A DNA stretch of 64,000 bases from Vibrio intestinalis (lineage in GTDB: Bacteria > Pseudomonadota > Gammaproteobacteria > Enterobacterales > Vibrionaceae). The stretch covers positions 62,001 to 126,000 of the forward strand of contig NZ_JANAVY020000007.1 of the NCBI RefSeq assembly GCF_025195085.2, written 5' to 3'. Shown piece by piece: positions 18,741 to 28,449 of this stretch; positions within the stretch are counted from its first letter, which is position 1; each line of letters starts with the position of its first letter. The notes beneath the pieces were generated by a model. The model saw only the letters and a program-made list of their open reading frames with translations. It did not search any database and was not told the DNA's origin. Made by a program: the position numbers and the translations under genes.

Positions 18741-18802
18741 ATTTGCACCTATAACGACAAAAAGGGTGATTAAAATGGGCTTCGTTATATTGTTAAGGGG
18801 AT

Positions 18803-18840
18803 GCTCAGGTAAGAGCGCCGCAAAGACGCCCTTACTGAGC
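18803..18840 (-). other. Imperfect stem-loop between pgtP and pyk
   Basis: GCTCAG-G-TAAG...GCG against CGC...CTTACTGAGC, a long stem with a bulged G and no U-tract. It may be a 3' end or processing structure between two co-oriented genes. Confidence 0.45.
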
Positions 18841-18865
18841 CGCTGGGTGAGCAGCGAGTTATGGA

Positions 18866-20242
18866 TTAGTGGCTAGGGTTTACTTCCAGCTCTTTTTCTT
18901 CTGGTTGAACATCAACGACTTTCTTCGCGTTCCATACGGTCAACGCTAGGAATAGAGAGACCACTGCTGCGGCCAGCCAGAAGTATTGCGCTTGGCTGAA
19001 GTCGTACGTTTTTACGCCATCTACTTCAGTAATCGTGATAAGTGACGCCGAGATTACTTCTTGAGCTGATGCTGCGATGTAAGAGAATAGGCCGATGAAG
19101 CCTTTTACTGCACCTACAGCATTTTTAGGCATTAGGTCACAAGCGGTTAGGCCTGCAAGGAATACTACTAGACCACCGATAGCGAAGCCGATAAGACCAA
19201 GAGCAATAGCATCTACCATGCGATTATCTGGGCCAAAGAACATCAGACACATACCTGCAACGTTTGCAATGCCGTACATGAGAGTAGGAATGTGGCGGTT
19301 CGATTTGAACAGTTTGTCTGAAATAATGCCTGACAAGATAGCGCCTGCTAGACCCGCGATAGGGTAAGTAGACATAGCGAAACCAGCATCAATCAGTGAG
19401 TAGCCTTTCGCTTCTTGTAGGTACAGAACTGCCCAAGAAGACATGGCATAACGAGATACGTACATTGCCGCACACGCTGCTGCGATTAGCCATACTGCTG
19501 GTTGTTTTAGAATGAATAGCTGTGCACGACGAGTTTCTTTCGGGTCGTTGCTTTTTTTCATTTCTGGCTCTTCATCAAATGCTGTTGCAGCATCTGGTAG
19601 ACCATAAGTTTGTGGGCGGTCTTTTAGTGCGAAGAACATGCATAGCGCAGCAGCAATCGCCGCAATGCCAGCACCAATAAAGCCAGCACGCCAGCCAAGG
19701 TAGCTCACTAGAGTTGCAGTTAGAATCCATGTGATACCTTCGCCGATGTTACGCGAACCACCCCAGATAGAGTAACGGCTACCACGTTGCTTAGGCGAGA
19801 ACCATTGGAACAGTGACACACAAGAAGGTGCAGAGCCAACAGATTGGAACCAACCGTTTAAGCCCCATAGCAATACGAAGAATAGGCCGGCGGTGTTAAG
19901 ACCCATAGCAATTGCAGTAACACCTGAAAGTACTAGAGAGAACGACATAAATCGGCCGATGTTGGCATAGTCAGAAAGGAAGCCGTTCGAGAACTTACCA
20001 ATAGCGTAAGTGAAGAAAAACGCAGAACCCATTAGGCCGAGTTCTTCAATGGTTACGATTCCTGCATCAAGCATAGGCTTTTTAACCACACCTAAACTCA
20101 TGCGTACTACGTAGAATACCGCGTAACCAAATACCAAACCTAAGAAGACTTGCCATTGGTAGCGTTTAAAGCGAGATTGCATCTCTTGTTTTGAACCGTC
20201 TGATAATGGCGCATCAGGACGGGTTTTGAAGAAGTTGAACAT
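18866..20242 (-). CDS. pgtP: Phosphoglycerate/organophosphate:phosphate antiporter PgtP-like
   Basis: A 458-residue, 12-segment MFS protein of the organophosphate:Pi antiporter family (GlpT, UhpT, UhpC, PgtP). The VFYVVRMSLGVVKKPM segment after the first helix and WFSPKQRGSRYSIWGGSRN match the family's basic substrate-binding helices. The neighbour genes decide the assignment: divergently transcribed pgtC, pgtB and pgtA homologues control phosphoglycerate transport in Salmonella. The ATG has GGAGAG just before it. It would exchange external 2-/3-phosphoglycerate or PEP for internal phosphate. A hexose-phosphate carrier is the main alternative. Confidence 0.8.
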   Translation of the reverse strand: MFNFFKTRPDAPLSDGSKQEMQSRFKRYQWQVFLGLVFGYAVFYVVRMSLGVVKKPMLDAGIVTIEELGLMGSAFFFTYAIGKFSNGFLSDYANIGRFMSFSLVLSGVTAIAMGLNTAGLFFVLLWGLNGWFQSVGSAPSCVSLFQWFSPKQRGSRYSIWGGSRNIGEGITWILTATLVSYLGWRAGFIGAGIAAIAAALCMFFALKDRPQTYGLPDAATAFDEEPEMKKSNDPKETRRAQLFILKQPAVWLIAAACAAMYVSRYAMSSWAVLYLQEAKGYSLIDAGFAMSTYPIAGLAGAILSGIISDKLFKSNRHIPTLMYGIANVAGMCLMFFGPDNRMVDAIALGLIGFAIGGLVVFLAGLTACDLMPKNAVGAVKGFIGLFSYIAASAQEVISASLITITEVDGVKTYDFSQAQYFWLAAAVVSLFLALTVWNAKKVVDVQPEEKELEVNPSH

Positions 20243-20341
20243 AAAGCTCTCCGTGTTCTATCAAATGTTGGAATGTGTTTTCACGGAGGCATCTTCATGA
20301 TTTTCTTTTAATTGCTCAAAATGGCTGTTTTGGGGCATAAC

Positions 20342-20456
20342 TGACTCAAATTAATCAGTTGGCCGAGTCAAAAGTGGGTATTTTGTCATTCTAGAAATTG
20401 GAGTTGCTGATAAAATTGCCATCAGTCGTTAAAAGGATGCGTCAGGAGTGACTCAA
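20342..20456. promoter_or_regulatory. Repeated TGACTCAA elements in the pgtP-pgtC divergent promoter region
   Basis: TGACTCAA occurs at 20342-20349 and 20449-20456 in direct orientation. The inverted half GAGTCA lies at 20365-20370, making a TGACTC-N17-GAGTCA inverted repeat. This is a reasonable candidate for PgtA binding, inferred only from position and repetition. No sigma54 -24/-12 pair was found by eye. Confidence 0.35.
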
Positions 20457-20499
20457 GTAGAGCAACAATGAATTTGTTGCTTTATAAAGGAGTTTTGAA

Positions 20500-21825
20500 T
20501 TGGCGCACATTATTAAAGGTTTTTGTGAAGTGGAAAACAGGGCAGTTAAACAGTTTGCTAGTGCGATTCTAGCGATAGCCACGGTGCTTTTCCCTGCGGT
20601 TATTCAAGCAAAAGACAATGAACTGGTCATATTGACAACGTTTTCGCGGGAACCGCTCGGCGCGTTAATTGAGGAATTTGGCAAACAATATCCACAAGTA
20701 GAGGTGCGATTGATCCATCGTCGTACTCAATCGTCTATTCAATTACTTAACCGTAGTTATATCCAAGATATCGATTTGGTTCTGACTTCATCCCCATTTC
20801 TGATGCAAGAGTTGTCGAATCATGGCCGGTTGAAAGTATTAAATGCTGCAACGCCAACACCGGATTGGCTAACGTCTTTTGTTTTACCTCCCAATGACAA
20901 AGTTGCAGTGCTTGGGTATTCCGGCGCTGGCATTGTATGGAACCAAGATTATTTAAATGCCAATAAACTTCCAATACCGAAAACCTTTGTTGAACTTACA
21001 GACCCAATCTATTTCGGCCACATTACGATGAGTACGCCAAGCCGTTCAGGCACGACTCAGATGATGATAGAAAGCATGCTTACTCAGTATGGTTGGGAAA
21101 AGGGGTGGCAAATTATTCTTAATACTGGTGCCAACTTGGGGACGATTTCTGCCCGAAGTTTTGGTGTCAGTGATTATGTGGCGAAAGGCCAATTTGGAGT
21201 TGGGCCAACGATTGATAGTTACGCGCTATTGCTGAAGCAAGGCTTTGATCATCTTAGTTTTACTTATGACCGAGACTTAACCCTGATGCCTACGTATATG
21301 GCTGAGATTAAAGGAAAGTATCCCGATCAGTATGCTCAGAAATTTATCCAAATGTTGCAATCTGACCATGTTCAGTCTCGTTTGGTAACCAGCAGTATGG
21401 CAAAGCATGCTATTGCTGACAGTCGTTTGTTCTCAGAACAAAATCCAGTGTTAGATCTTAAACAAGTCATGATCCGAGAAAGCATTGTTAATCAGATTTT
21501 TGATATTGCCATTACCCAACGATTGCCTGTCTTAAAAGACACGTGGCTTTCGTTACTGACTCTTGAGAAAAAGCTAAAAGACGTGAAAACGCAGGAGCGC
21601 TTGAATAGTTTGAAGTTCAAGCTGTTTAGCTTGCCGTTAAATGAACGCGATGTAGAAATGTTGGGTAAAAGTATTGCGCAAATTAAAAGTAAAAACGACG
21701 AAGGGAATAATCAAACACAAGTATTGATGGCCGAGTTCAGCCACAAATTAAAAAACCAGTTAATGCAGACCCAAATTTTGATAGAAGACGAAATAAAAAA
21801 CATTAAAGCAGAGGCTCATTTATGA
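20500..21825 (+). CDS. pgtC: Periplasmic sensor/binding protein PgtC-like
   Basis: A 441-residue secreted protein. After a basic start and a hydrophobic signal (ASAILAIATVLFPAVIQA, cleavage likely before KDNEL) comes a type 2 periplasmic binding fold (VILTTFSREPLGALIEEF, VAVLGYSGAGIVWN). The last 100 residues are helical and charged. In Salmonella PgtC works with PgtB to induce pgtP when phosphoglycerate is outside. The start is TTG at 20500, with AAGGAG 7 bases before it. The stop overlaps pgtB as ATGA, so expression is coupled. Confidence 0.8.
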   Translation: MAHIIKGFCEVENRAVKQFASAILAIATVLFPAVIQAKDNELVILTTFSREPLGALIEEFGKQYPQVEVRLIHRRTQSSIQLLNRSYIQDIDLVLTSSPFLMQELSNHGRLKVLNAATPTPDWLTSFVLPPNDKVAVLGYSGAGIVWNQDYLNANKLPIPKTFVELTDPIYFGHITMSTPSRSGTTQMMIESMLTQYGWEKGWQIILNTGANLGTISARSFGVSDYVAKGQFGVGPTIDSYALLLKQGFDHLSFTYDRDLTLMPTYMAEIKGKYPDQYAQKFIQMLQSDHVQSRLVTSSMAKHAIADSRLFSEQNPVLDLKQVMIRESIVNQIFDIAITQRLPVLKDTWLSLLTLEKKLKDVKTQERLNSLKFKLFSLPLNERDVEMLGKSIAQIKSKNDEGNNQTQVLMAEFSHKLKNQLMQTQILIEDEIKNIKAEAHL

Positions 21826-24188
21826 GCCTTAAACAACGTCATACCATAGGTACAAAACTCATTGTCGCGTTCGGTTGCAGTACATTTATGCTCACCATAG
21901 TTTGTGTTGTGGCGGGGACGACATGGAATCAGCTCGATGGCCAAGTCAGTAACCTGCTTGAATCAAGCGTACCTAAATACAACTTGAGTTATGTGCTTGA
22001 AAGCCGCAGTAGCGAGATACGTCGAAGAGTTGACTTGTTGGTGGGCTCGAATAACAAAGTTGAGTTAGACCATCACTTACAAGCACTCAAGTCTGAGCTT
22101 GATAAAATTGACCAAACTTTATCTCAAAGCCGCCGCTCTCACGAGAATCCTGCTGATGAACTGCGCGTACTAGAGCAATTTTACAGCGACTTAAGGCGCT
22201 CTTTAGATGTGATTGCTGCTCAAGTATCGCAACGTATCGATCAACAGCGGACCATTGACCGTTATGAAGAACAATTAAGCTGGTTACATCAAGATATTGA
22301 TACAGAGCTTAAGCCATTGCGTCAGGAGTATCATTGGCAGATTGAGCGTGGTGGAGAGAGTGAAACCACACATGAAATGCTCGCTATGCTGAACACGATT
22401 CAGCGAGTACTGGATCTAGAAAGTAAGATCTATGACATGGTGGCAGAGATTATTCAATCCTCACAAAAAGAACTGGTCAATAACGGTTTAAAGGTCGTTG
22501 CCTACCGATTAGATGAGCTCAACAGCTTAAGTAAACCCATTTACGATCACCCCGCGTCAATTGCATATCAGCAGTTGGTGAGTGAGCTTAATGCCTTATT
22601 GGCCTTGCAAGGAGACTTTCATCGGCAGCTACTTGAAAAGGTAAAACTGAATCAACAAATGCAAAACACCAATGATGATATTGACCGCCGTTTAGAAGCG
22701 GTGCATCAGCAAATAGCGCATTTGATTGTTAATGCAGATAAGGCATTTAGGGACGTAAAGAGCGAAACGACTCAGATGGTTTCTTATGGTAATCATGTGC
22801 TTATTGTCTGTTTTAGTCTCTCTATACTGACCAGTTTATTTTTGACCTACTACTTTATTAACCGTCGAATTGTGGCCAGATTGACTAATTTAAGCGCCAG
22901 TATCGATGCAATCATAAATGATGATTTGAGCCATCCCATCAAAGCGGATGGCAAAGATGAAATCGGTCGATTAAGTGAGAAGTTAATCGAGTATGGCGAT
23001 AAAGTTCGCGAGATTCAGCGTACCAATGCGATCAGCTTGATTAACAATACCACCGCAAGCTTGGTGACCTGTGACAGCCAAGGTCATATTGAATCTGCGA
23101 ACCTAAATGCTCGCCAGTTATTAGGGTTAAAGACTTTGTCTCAGCAACAAGCGCTATGGGCGAGCTTTAAACCTGATAATCAAATCAAGCTCCAACATGT
23201 GTTTGCTAATCATGGTCGTTTGAACATCTTTGATAAAGATGCGGTGACATTGGGGTTTGACTCTGAAACGGGGCAGCGTTATTTACACTTTGATTTTCGT
23301 CTGTTTAGCCATGCTAACTTACAAAAGGTGATTGTGACCATCACAGATGTCACTCAGCAAACGCTAACTGCGTTAGAGCTTGAGAAAATCGTCGCGGATA
23401 AAACGCAAGATCTGTTGGAGAAAAATCACCAACTCACCAATGAAATCGCAGAGCGTGAACGCGCTGAAGTGCATTTGAAAAACACTCAAAATGATTTAAT
23501 TCAAGCAGCCAAGATGGCGGTGGTCGGGCAGACAATGACGAGCCTTGCTCATGAGCTAAATCAGCCACTCAATGCCATGTCGACGTACGTTTATAGCGCC
23601 AACATGTTTGCTGAAAAAGGTGATTTTGACAACACAAAAAGTTCGATAAGTCATATTGATGGCTTAGTTGCGAGGATGAGTAAAGTCATTAAGAACTTAC
23701 GTCATTTCGCTCGAAAAAATGATGCTCAGCAAAGCAAGCAATCATATTCTCTGGCTGAAATTGTAGAGCAAGCAACGATTTTGGTTTCGACAAAATGTAA
23801 GCGACAACAAGTTAATATCGATAGTTCGATACCCGACGATGCGAGGGTACTAACCAACGATGTCAGTTTAGAGCAGGTATTTATTAATTTGATGGTCAAC
23901 GGCTGTGATGCTGTGGTGGAAAGTGGTAATGAGTCAAAAAGTGTCGCGGTCAAGTATCTTGGCAAAAACACAGGTTTTCATAGACTTGCGATTGAGGATA
24001 CTGGCAACGGTTTTGATGCCGCCATCATTGACAAGTTGTTCTCGCCATTTACCACCACAAAAGAAGTTGGTTTGGGGCTGGGTTTGAACATATGTCAGTC
24101 ATTAATTGAAGCAAATGAAGGACAGATATTTCTAGCCTCTAACTTAAATAAAGGCGCAATGGTTGTAATGGAGTTGCCTTGTGAATAA
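21822..24188 (+). CDS. pgtB: Sensor histidine kinase PgtB-like
   Basis: A 788-residue membrane kinase. There is a membrane segment at about 11-32, a long coiled periplasmic part (to about 320), a second segment at about 323-346, then a HAMP linker and a PAS-like region (405-520). The phosphoacceptor is His577 in SLAHELNQPLNAM, and the ATPase domain has VFINLMVNGCDAV, EDTGNGF and the GLGLGLNIC lid. It is longer than Salmonella PgtB (about 670) mainly through the periplasmic and PAS parts. It probably reads the PgtC-ligand state and phosphorylates PgtA. It overlaps pgtC by 4 bases and pgtA by 8. Confidence 0.85.
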   Translation: MSLKQRHTIGTKLIVAFGCSTFMLTIVCVVAGTTWNQLDGQVSNLLESSVPKYNLSYVLESRSSEIRRRVDLLVGSNNKVELDHHLQALKSELDKIDQTLSQSRRSHENPADELRVLEQFYSDLRRSLDVIAAQVSQRIDQQRTIDRYEEQLSWLHQDIDTELKPLRQEYHWQIERGGESETTHEMLAMLNTIQRVLDLESKIYDMVAEIIQSSQKELVNNGLKVVAYRLDELNSLSKPIYDHPASIAYQQLVSELNALLALQGDFHRQLLEKVKLNQQMQNTNDDIDRRLEAVHQQIAHLIVNADKAFRDVKSETTQMVSYGNHVLIVCFSLSILTSLFLTYYFINRRIVARLTNLSASIDAIINDDLSHPIKADGKDEIGRLSEKLIEYGDKVREIQRTNAISLINNTTASLVTCDSQGHIESANLNARQLLGLKTLSQQQALWASFKPDNQIKLQHVFANHGRLNIFDKDAVTLGFDSETGQRYLHFDFRLFSHANLQKVIVTITDVTQQTLTALELEKIVADKTQDLLEKNHQLTNEIAERERAEVHLKNTQNDLIQAAKMAVVGQTMTSLAHELNQPLNAMSTYVYSANMFAEKGDFDNTKSSISHIDGLVARMSKVIKNLRHFARKNDAQQSKQSYSLAEIVEQATILVSTKCKRQQVNIDSSIPDDARVLTNDVSLEQVFINLMVNGCDAVVESGNESKSVAVKYLGKNTGFHRLAIEDTGNGFDAAIIDKLFSPFTTTKEVGLGLGLNICQSLIEANEGQIFLASNLNKGAMVVMELPCE

Positions 24189-25443
24189 CACCCATTTTTC
24201 AGTACTCGTTATCGATGATGACAGAGACGTTTTAGATTCTTACGCTCACTTGATGTCGATATCAGGTTTGATGGCAAAATGTATAGATGATCCAACCCAA
24301 GCAATGAGGCAGATTAGTGTCGATTGGCCTGGGGTTATTTTACTGGATATGTACATGCCTCAAATGCATGGCATCGAGTTGCTAGAGCAAATAAAGCGTT
24401 TTGACCCACATATTCCGGTTATTGTTATTACTGGTCACGGTGATATTCCAATGGCGGTGGATGCGGTAAAAATGGGAGCATGTGAATTTGTCGAAAAGCC
24501 GATAAACCCTGCCGAGTTGCTTGAATTGGTAAAGCAGCATTTAGATCACCGCCGCGCTTTTATTGAGCAAAAGCAGAATATACATCAAAAGATTGATAAG
24601 ACGCTGGTGGGTAATTCTGCCCAAATAGAATTGATTAGACAGCATGTCGCCCAATATGCATTGCTAGACTCTCACGTTGTGATTTATGGCGAGGCCGGTA
24701 GTGGGCGACATAGTATTGCGCAGTTAATCGTTGATATGAAATCACCAACTCGAGAACATATCGAGTGCCGTTTTGAACTCGGCGATGACTTTGATGTTTT
24801 GATTGGGGGATTAGAGCTTTCATTCAGTGGGAGTGTCATCATCAGTGGCCTAGAGTTCCTATCGGAGCAGCAACAAAGGCAACTGGTGCAGAAGCTGCTG
24901 GTTGTTGAAAGGGTAAGTGATCGACATATCTCACTTATCTCACTGTTTAATAGTGAGCCTGAGGGGCTAGTCGCTCAGCAGAAATTGGTACCAGAATTAT
25001 TCTATCTGATTAATCAGGGTTCAATTAAAGTGCCACCGTTAAGACAACGACCTGATGATATCGCATCATTATTTCACTATTTTTTAAAACAGAGCTGCCG
25101 CAAGTTAGCCAAGCCTTTACCAAAAGTTGATGCTCATTATTTGTCTATTCTGCGTGCCCATGAGTGGCAGGGTAATATCCGTGAACTACGAAATGTTGCG
25201 GAGCTCTATGCGATAGGTATCGTCAAACTCACGGGCAAAGAGCGCTTGTATAGCCAAGAATCGATGAACTCACCATTGGATGAGTTGGTTGAGGATTACG
25301 AGCGTCAGTTAATCGAAGACGCGTTATATCTGCACTCGGGTAAAGTGTCAGAAGCGGCGAACTATTTACAAGTCCCACGCAAGAAGCTTTATCTAAGAAT
25401 GAAAAAGCATGCCATTGAAAAGGATGCGTATAAAGCAAAATAA
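24181..25443 (+). CDS. pgtA: Response regulator PgtA-like, with degenerate AAA+ domain
   Basis: A 420-residue NtrC-type regulator. The receiver has DDD at 12-14 and the phosphorylated Asp56 (VILLDMYMP). The central AAA+ domain is damaged: Walker A reads GEAGSGRH (170-177, Arg for Lys), the sigma54 contact GAFTGA loop is missing, and the Walker B stretch is SVIISGLEFL with no D-E pair. A Fis-type helix-turn-helix at about 388-412 (VSEAANYLQVPRKKLYLRM) ends the protein. It likely activates pgtP without sigma54, as a binding protein only. It starts with GTG, 8 bases inside pgtB. A hairpin terminator follows. Confidence 0.85.
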   Translation: MNNTHFSVLVIDDDRDVLDSYAHLMSISGLMAKCIDDPTQAMRQISVDWPGVILLDMYMPQMHGIELLEQIKRFDPHIPVIVITGHGDIPMAVDAVKMGACEFVEKPINPAELLELVKQHLDHRRAFIEQKQNIHQKIDKTLVGNSAQIELIRQHVAQYALLDSHVVIYGEAGSGRHSIAQLIVDMKSPTREHIECRFELGDDFDVLIGGLELSFSGSVIISGLEFLSEQQQRQLVQKLLVVERVSDRHISLISLFNSEPEGLVAQQKLVPELFYLINQGSIKVPPLRQRPDDIASLFHYFLKQSCRKLAKPLPKVDAHYLSILRAHEWQGNIRELRNVAELYAIGIVKLTGKERLYSQESMNSPLDELVEDYERQLIEDALYLHSGKVSEAANYLQVPRKKLYLRMKKHAIEKDAYKAK

Positions 25444-25444
25444 A

Positions 25445-25465
25445 AAAGCCCCAATTAGGGGCTTT
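25445..25465 (+). terminator. Terminator of the pgtCBA operon
   Basis: AAAGCCCC, loop AATTA, GGGGCTTT, two bases after the pgtA stop; it also faces the end of the small-protein gene on the other strand. Confidence 0.8.
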
Positions 25466-25490
25466 CTGGTTAAACTATTGAGAGTGGAGG

Positions 25491-25676
25491 TCACCACTCA
25501 TCATCAGGGAATATCTTTCCCTCTGGCGCATAAGGGTCGTCATCGAATGGATGCTCTGCTTTGCTGCGCAGCATCTCAAGTTGATGTTCAAGCATGTTTA
25601 CTGTGTCGTAATCTCCTTCAGAGCACGCCACGTAAATTTGTTGTTCTATCGATTTCATTCGGTCTTGGCTGTTCAT
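25491..25676 (-). CDS. Small acidic protein, 61 residues, function unknown
   Basis: Begins MNSQDRMKSIEQQIYVAC and ends in an acidic tail (FDDDPYAPEGKIFPDDEW). There is a full SD, GGAGGTGG, directly before the ATG at 25676, which is strong support that it is translated. Predicted to be helical in the first half; no membrane segment or signal. It lies just downstream of the Cti gene on the same strand (29-base gap), so it may share its message. I do not recognise the family. Confidence 0.65.
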   Translation of the reverse strand: MNSQDRMKSIEQQIYVACSEGDYDTVNMLEHQLEMLRSKAEHPFDDDPYAPEGKIFPDDEW

Positions 25677-25704
25677 ATCCACCTCCCTGAGAAGGTTAAC
25701 GGTT

Positions 25705-28062
25705 TTACCTATTCTCAAATCTATTGTAGTCAAGTAAACCAAATTCGATAGGCTGATTGCGTTGGTACCAAGCATGTACTTTATCGCTGAATGCCCAAAA
25801 TTCTGGGTGACTACGACGAATTGCAAACGCGTCCAACAACTTAACGTAGTCTGCCTCGGTTTCTATATTTGTGAGCATGTCGACCAGCTGCGGAATTTGA
25901 TTTTCTTTGAGTGATAAATACGCAGCCGGATAGCTTCCGATCACTCCGCGAACAAGGGTGAGGTCGTCTTTTTGATAGTCACGATTACTCTCTTCATCGA
26001 ATAAGCTTGAGATATTCGTATGGGCATTATTATGCAACAGGGTGAACAGTTCGTCGTTACCGCTTTCACTTTCGATAAGTAACATCATGATCTGAGGAAC
26101 AACTTTTAAGCCTTCACCCTGAATGAGATCTATCTGCTGCAATCGTTGTTCATTACTAGGTTTAAAGCCAGTATTGGTGATTTGGTAGCGTTCGTTTAAA
26201 ACGGGAGACAATTTGGTTTGCAAAATATCGAATAGTTCTGCTTTTGGATTGTCTGTAACGTAAGGCACTTGCGTTGGTTGATCGAACGGTTTTACGTTGC
26301 GCTGTAAAAAATCACTCAATTGTGAGCTTTGGTCTTGGTACCAGCTGGACTGTTCTACGTGTCTGATATCCCTTGGTAGAAGGGTGACAAAGTTACTTTC
26401 TCCTTCGAGACGTAAGAAATCCATAAACATTCGTGTGATTAGCTGGTGGCCAAAATTACCATATACATCAAACCCTGCTACTAATAGGTAGTGAATTCGT
26501 TCGAGCAAGGCATAGTCCATAACCCATGCAGTTTTTGGTGGTTGGCCTACTAACCCTTGCACAACGGAAGCACTGTCGAAATGTCGGAATACGGTCAAAG
26601 CGGCATTACCGTTTTCGCCGTTGCCATCCCAAATGACGTTGGTGTCTAAGTGTTTCCCATCTTTGAACCAATGGTTAATGAACTCTGATTTAGTTTCTAA
26701 ATATTTTGCTTGCTGGCGTGCATAACTCACCCAGTTAGTCACAGGTAACGTGTTGCTCTCAAGCTCGCCTGGCAGTTTTAAGTTCTCCGCTTGTTGGCGG
26801 TAGAACTCATTCACTTCCGGTATGTCTGATTTTTCTGGGTCTAGGAAGAATACCCAAAAGCGATCATTGATGACATTGAGAGCGAGTTGACCGCGGCAAA
26901 CAGGGCCTTTAATGAAAGCCATGATGCTGTTTTGTGAGTTTTCTAACATGAACTTGAATCGTGATTTTACCGGAATATCGATAAAAACAGTCATCGGGTT
27001 TGCCGCGATCTCTGGTTCATAACCCGGTAATTGAGTGACTTGGTACTCTTTGTTAATGAACAATTCTTGCCATTGCTCTAACCGTGCGTTGTTGAGCGCG
27101 AAAGGCATGTGGGTTTTATCCACGATAGTGCCCTGCTCAGGGATGATGCGGTAATAAACGCGTGGCGTGTTGGGGTCATCATACGGGCGACGGGTGGTAA
27201 TACGCTCCACTGCCTTTCCTGGTGGAGTCGTAGAACGCACTAAGGTGAAAAAACGCGGTCTCTCTTGATTAATCTCATCAAAATAGAGGTGTGACAAAAA
27301 CAGATGCTCGTAGATATATCGAGCAGATAACTGATGCTTCAAGCTATCACTGTTCAAGAAGGCTTCAAATTGATTGATTAAGGCTTGCTGTTCTAACGTC
27401 AACGGAATCGGCGCATTCATCTTAGCGCCAGCCGTTAGCCAATCCATCAGCACACTGTATTCATTTTCGCTTAAATTGGGCATTCCATAAGGCATTCCCC
27501 AAGTTGGATAATCTGCTTGGTATTGATCTAGCTCTTCGATAGTTGGGCAAACCTGATCGCGATCGACGGAAAAATCGAAACCCTCTAGCTGGTCAACTTG
27601 AGGTAGGGGATGTTGTTCTTTTTGCATCAAAAGCCGTGCGACCAAGCCCGCTTCTACGTTTGCTGTCGGGGTTTGGTTGCGCTCATTCAGCACAGGATGG
27701 AACCCAAAGTCGCGCCATTGCTCTGTGGTTTGCGCATCTTCAAATAGGCGAGTTGGCGTCGCGGCAGTAAGCCGTGTGCCTTGATAGACCAACTCTTTAC
27801 TCGCACCGCGATCAATGCCTTCGACCGAGCTCATCTTGATCTGACATGGTGCATCGTAGCAGGCATGGCAAACCACACATCGGTTATCGATGATAGGCTT
27901 TACTTCCTCTAAAAACTTAATGCTTTCGGCGGAGTTAATTGCTGCTTTTCTGTGTTGTACCTCTGCTTGACCAAACATGCTGTCATAATTGAGTCCAGCG
28001 TAAGTCGCGCAGCCAGCAAAAATGACGACGCTGAGTAGTGCGATTAACTTAGATAATTTCAT
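25705..28062 (-). CDS. cti: Fatty acid cis/trans isomerase (lipoprotein form)
   Basis: About 785 residues. A lipoprotein signal (KLIALLSVVIFAGC, Cys in the lipobox FAGC) would anchor it on the periplasmic side. The haem-c motif CVVCH follows soon after (RCVVCHACYDAPC), as expected of Cti, which turns cis-unsaturated acyl chains of membrane lipids to trans and stiffens the membrane under solvent or heat stress. I start at the ATG at 28062; a TTG 11 codons upstream would hide the signal. Long divergent region upstream. Confidence 0.85.
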   Translation of the reverse strand: MKLSKLIALLSVVIFAGCATYAGLNYDSMFGQAEVQHRKAAINSAESIKFLEEVKPIIDNRCVVCHACYDAPCQIKMSSVEGIDRGASKELVYQGTRLTAATPTRLFEDAQTTEQWRDFGFHPVLNERNQTPTANVEAGLVARLLMQKEQHPLPQVDQLEGFDFSVDRDQVCPTIEELDQYQADYPTWGMPYGMPNLSENEYSVLMDWLTAGAKMNAPIPLTLEQQALINQFEAFLNSDSLKHQLSARYIYEHLFLSHLYFDEINQERPRFFTLVRSTTPPGKAVERITTRRPYDDPNTPRVYYRIIPEQGTIVDKTHMPFALNNARLEQWQELFINKEYQVTQLPGYEPEIAANPMTVFIDIPVKSRFKFMLENSQNSIMAFIKGPVCRGQLALNVINDRFWVFFLDPEKSDIPEVNEFYRQQAENLKLPGELESNTLPVTNWVSYARQQAKYLETKSEFINHWFKDGKHLDTNVIWDGNGENGNAALTVFRHFDSASVVQGLVGQPPKTAWVMDYALLERIHYLLVAGFDVYGNFGHQLITRMFMDFLRLEGESNFVTLLPRDIRHVEQSSWYQDQSSQLSDFLQRNVKPFDQPTQVPYVTDNPKAELFDILQTKLSPVLNERYQITNTGFKPSNEQRLQQIDLIQGEGLKVVPQIMMLLIESESGNDELFTLLHNNAHTNISSLFDEESNRDYQKDDLTLVRGVIGSYPAAYLSLKENQIPQLVDMLTNIETEADYVKLLDAFAIRRSHPEFWAFSDKVHAWYQRNQPIEFGLLDYNRFENR

Positions 28063-28162
28063 TACTATTTTTATTTTCCAATTGCTCAGTAGCAAGTATA
28101 TCGTATCTCAGCCAACGAGCTGGAGAGATCTTTCACTTGGCCAGTCATTCAAGTTCTCCGAT

Positions 28163-28177
28163 TGACCAATCTGGTCA
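28163..28177. promoter_or_regulatory. Inverted repeat upstream of cti
   Basis: TGACCA, ATC, TGGTCA. A compact dyad about 100 bases before the cti start; regulator unknown. Confidence 0.35.
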
Positions 28178-28449
28178 GTTTCAAAAGCTGACAAATAACA
28201 TAATTGACTGTGCTTTGAGCAGAAAACTGTGTATTTATGGTTCCAAACCCAAGTGATGTTACACGTACGTTAAGGTGGTATTGGATAATTATGCGTGTTT
28301 ATTTCTTGTACAGATCACTAGATGAGTTTAATTATGGTGAATGCTCATTTATTAAGCAGAATTGACTGCTTTACGATCTATATCTCATTAAATTTGTCTG
28401 TGATCATTCGTTATATTTTTCTAAATAAAACCAAATATCGACCTAAAAA

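Noticed and set aside
20243..20499. Sigma54 promoter for pgtP or pgtC
   Set aside because: No TGGCAC-N5-TTGCA pair visible on either strand, and PgtA lacks the sigma54 contact loop.
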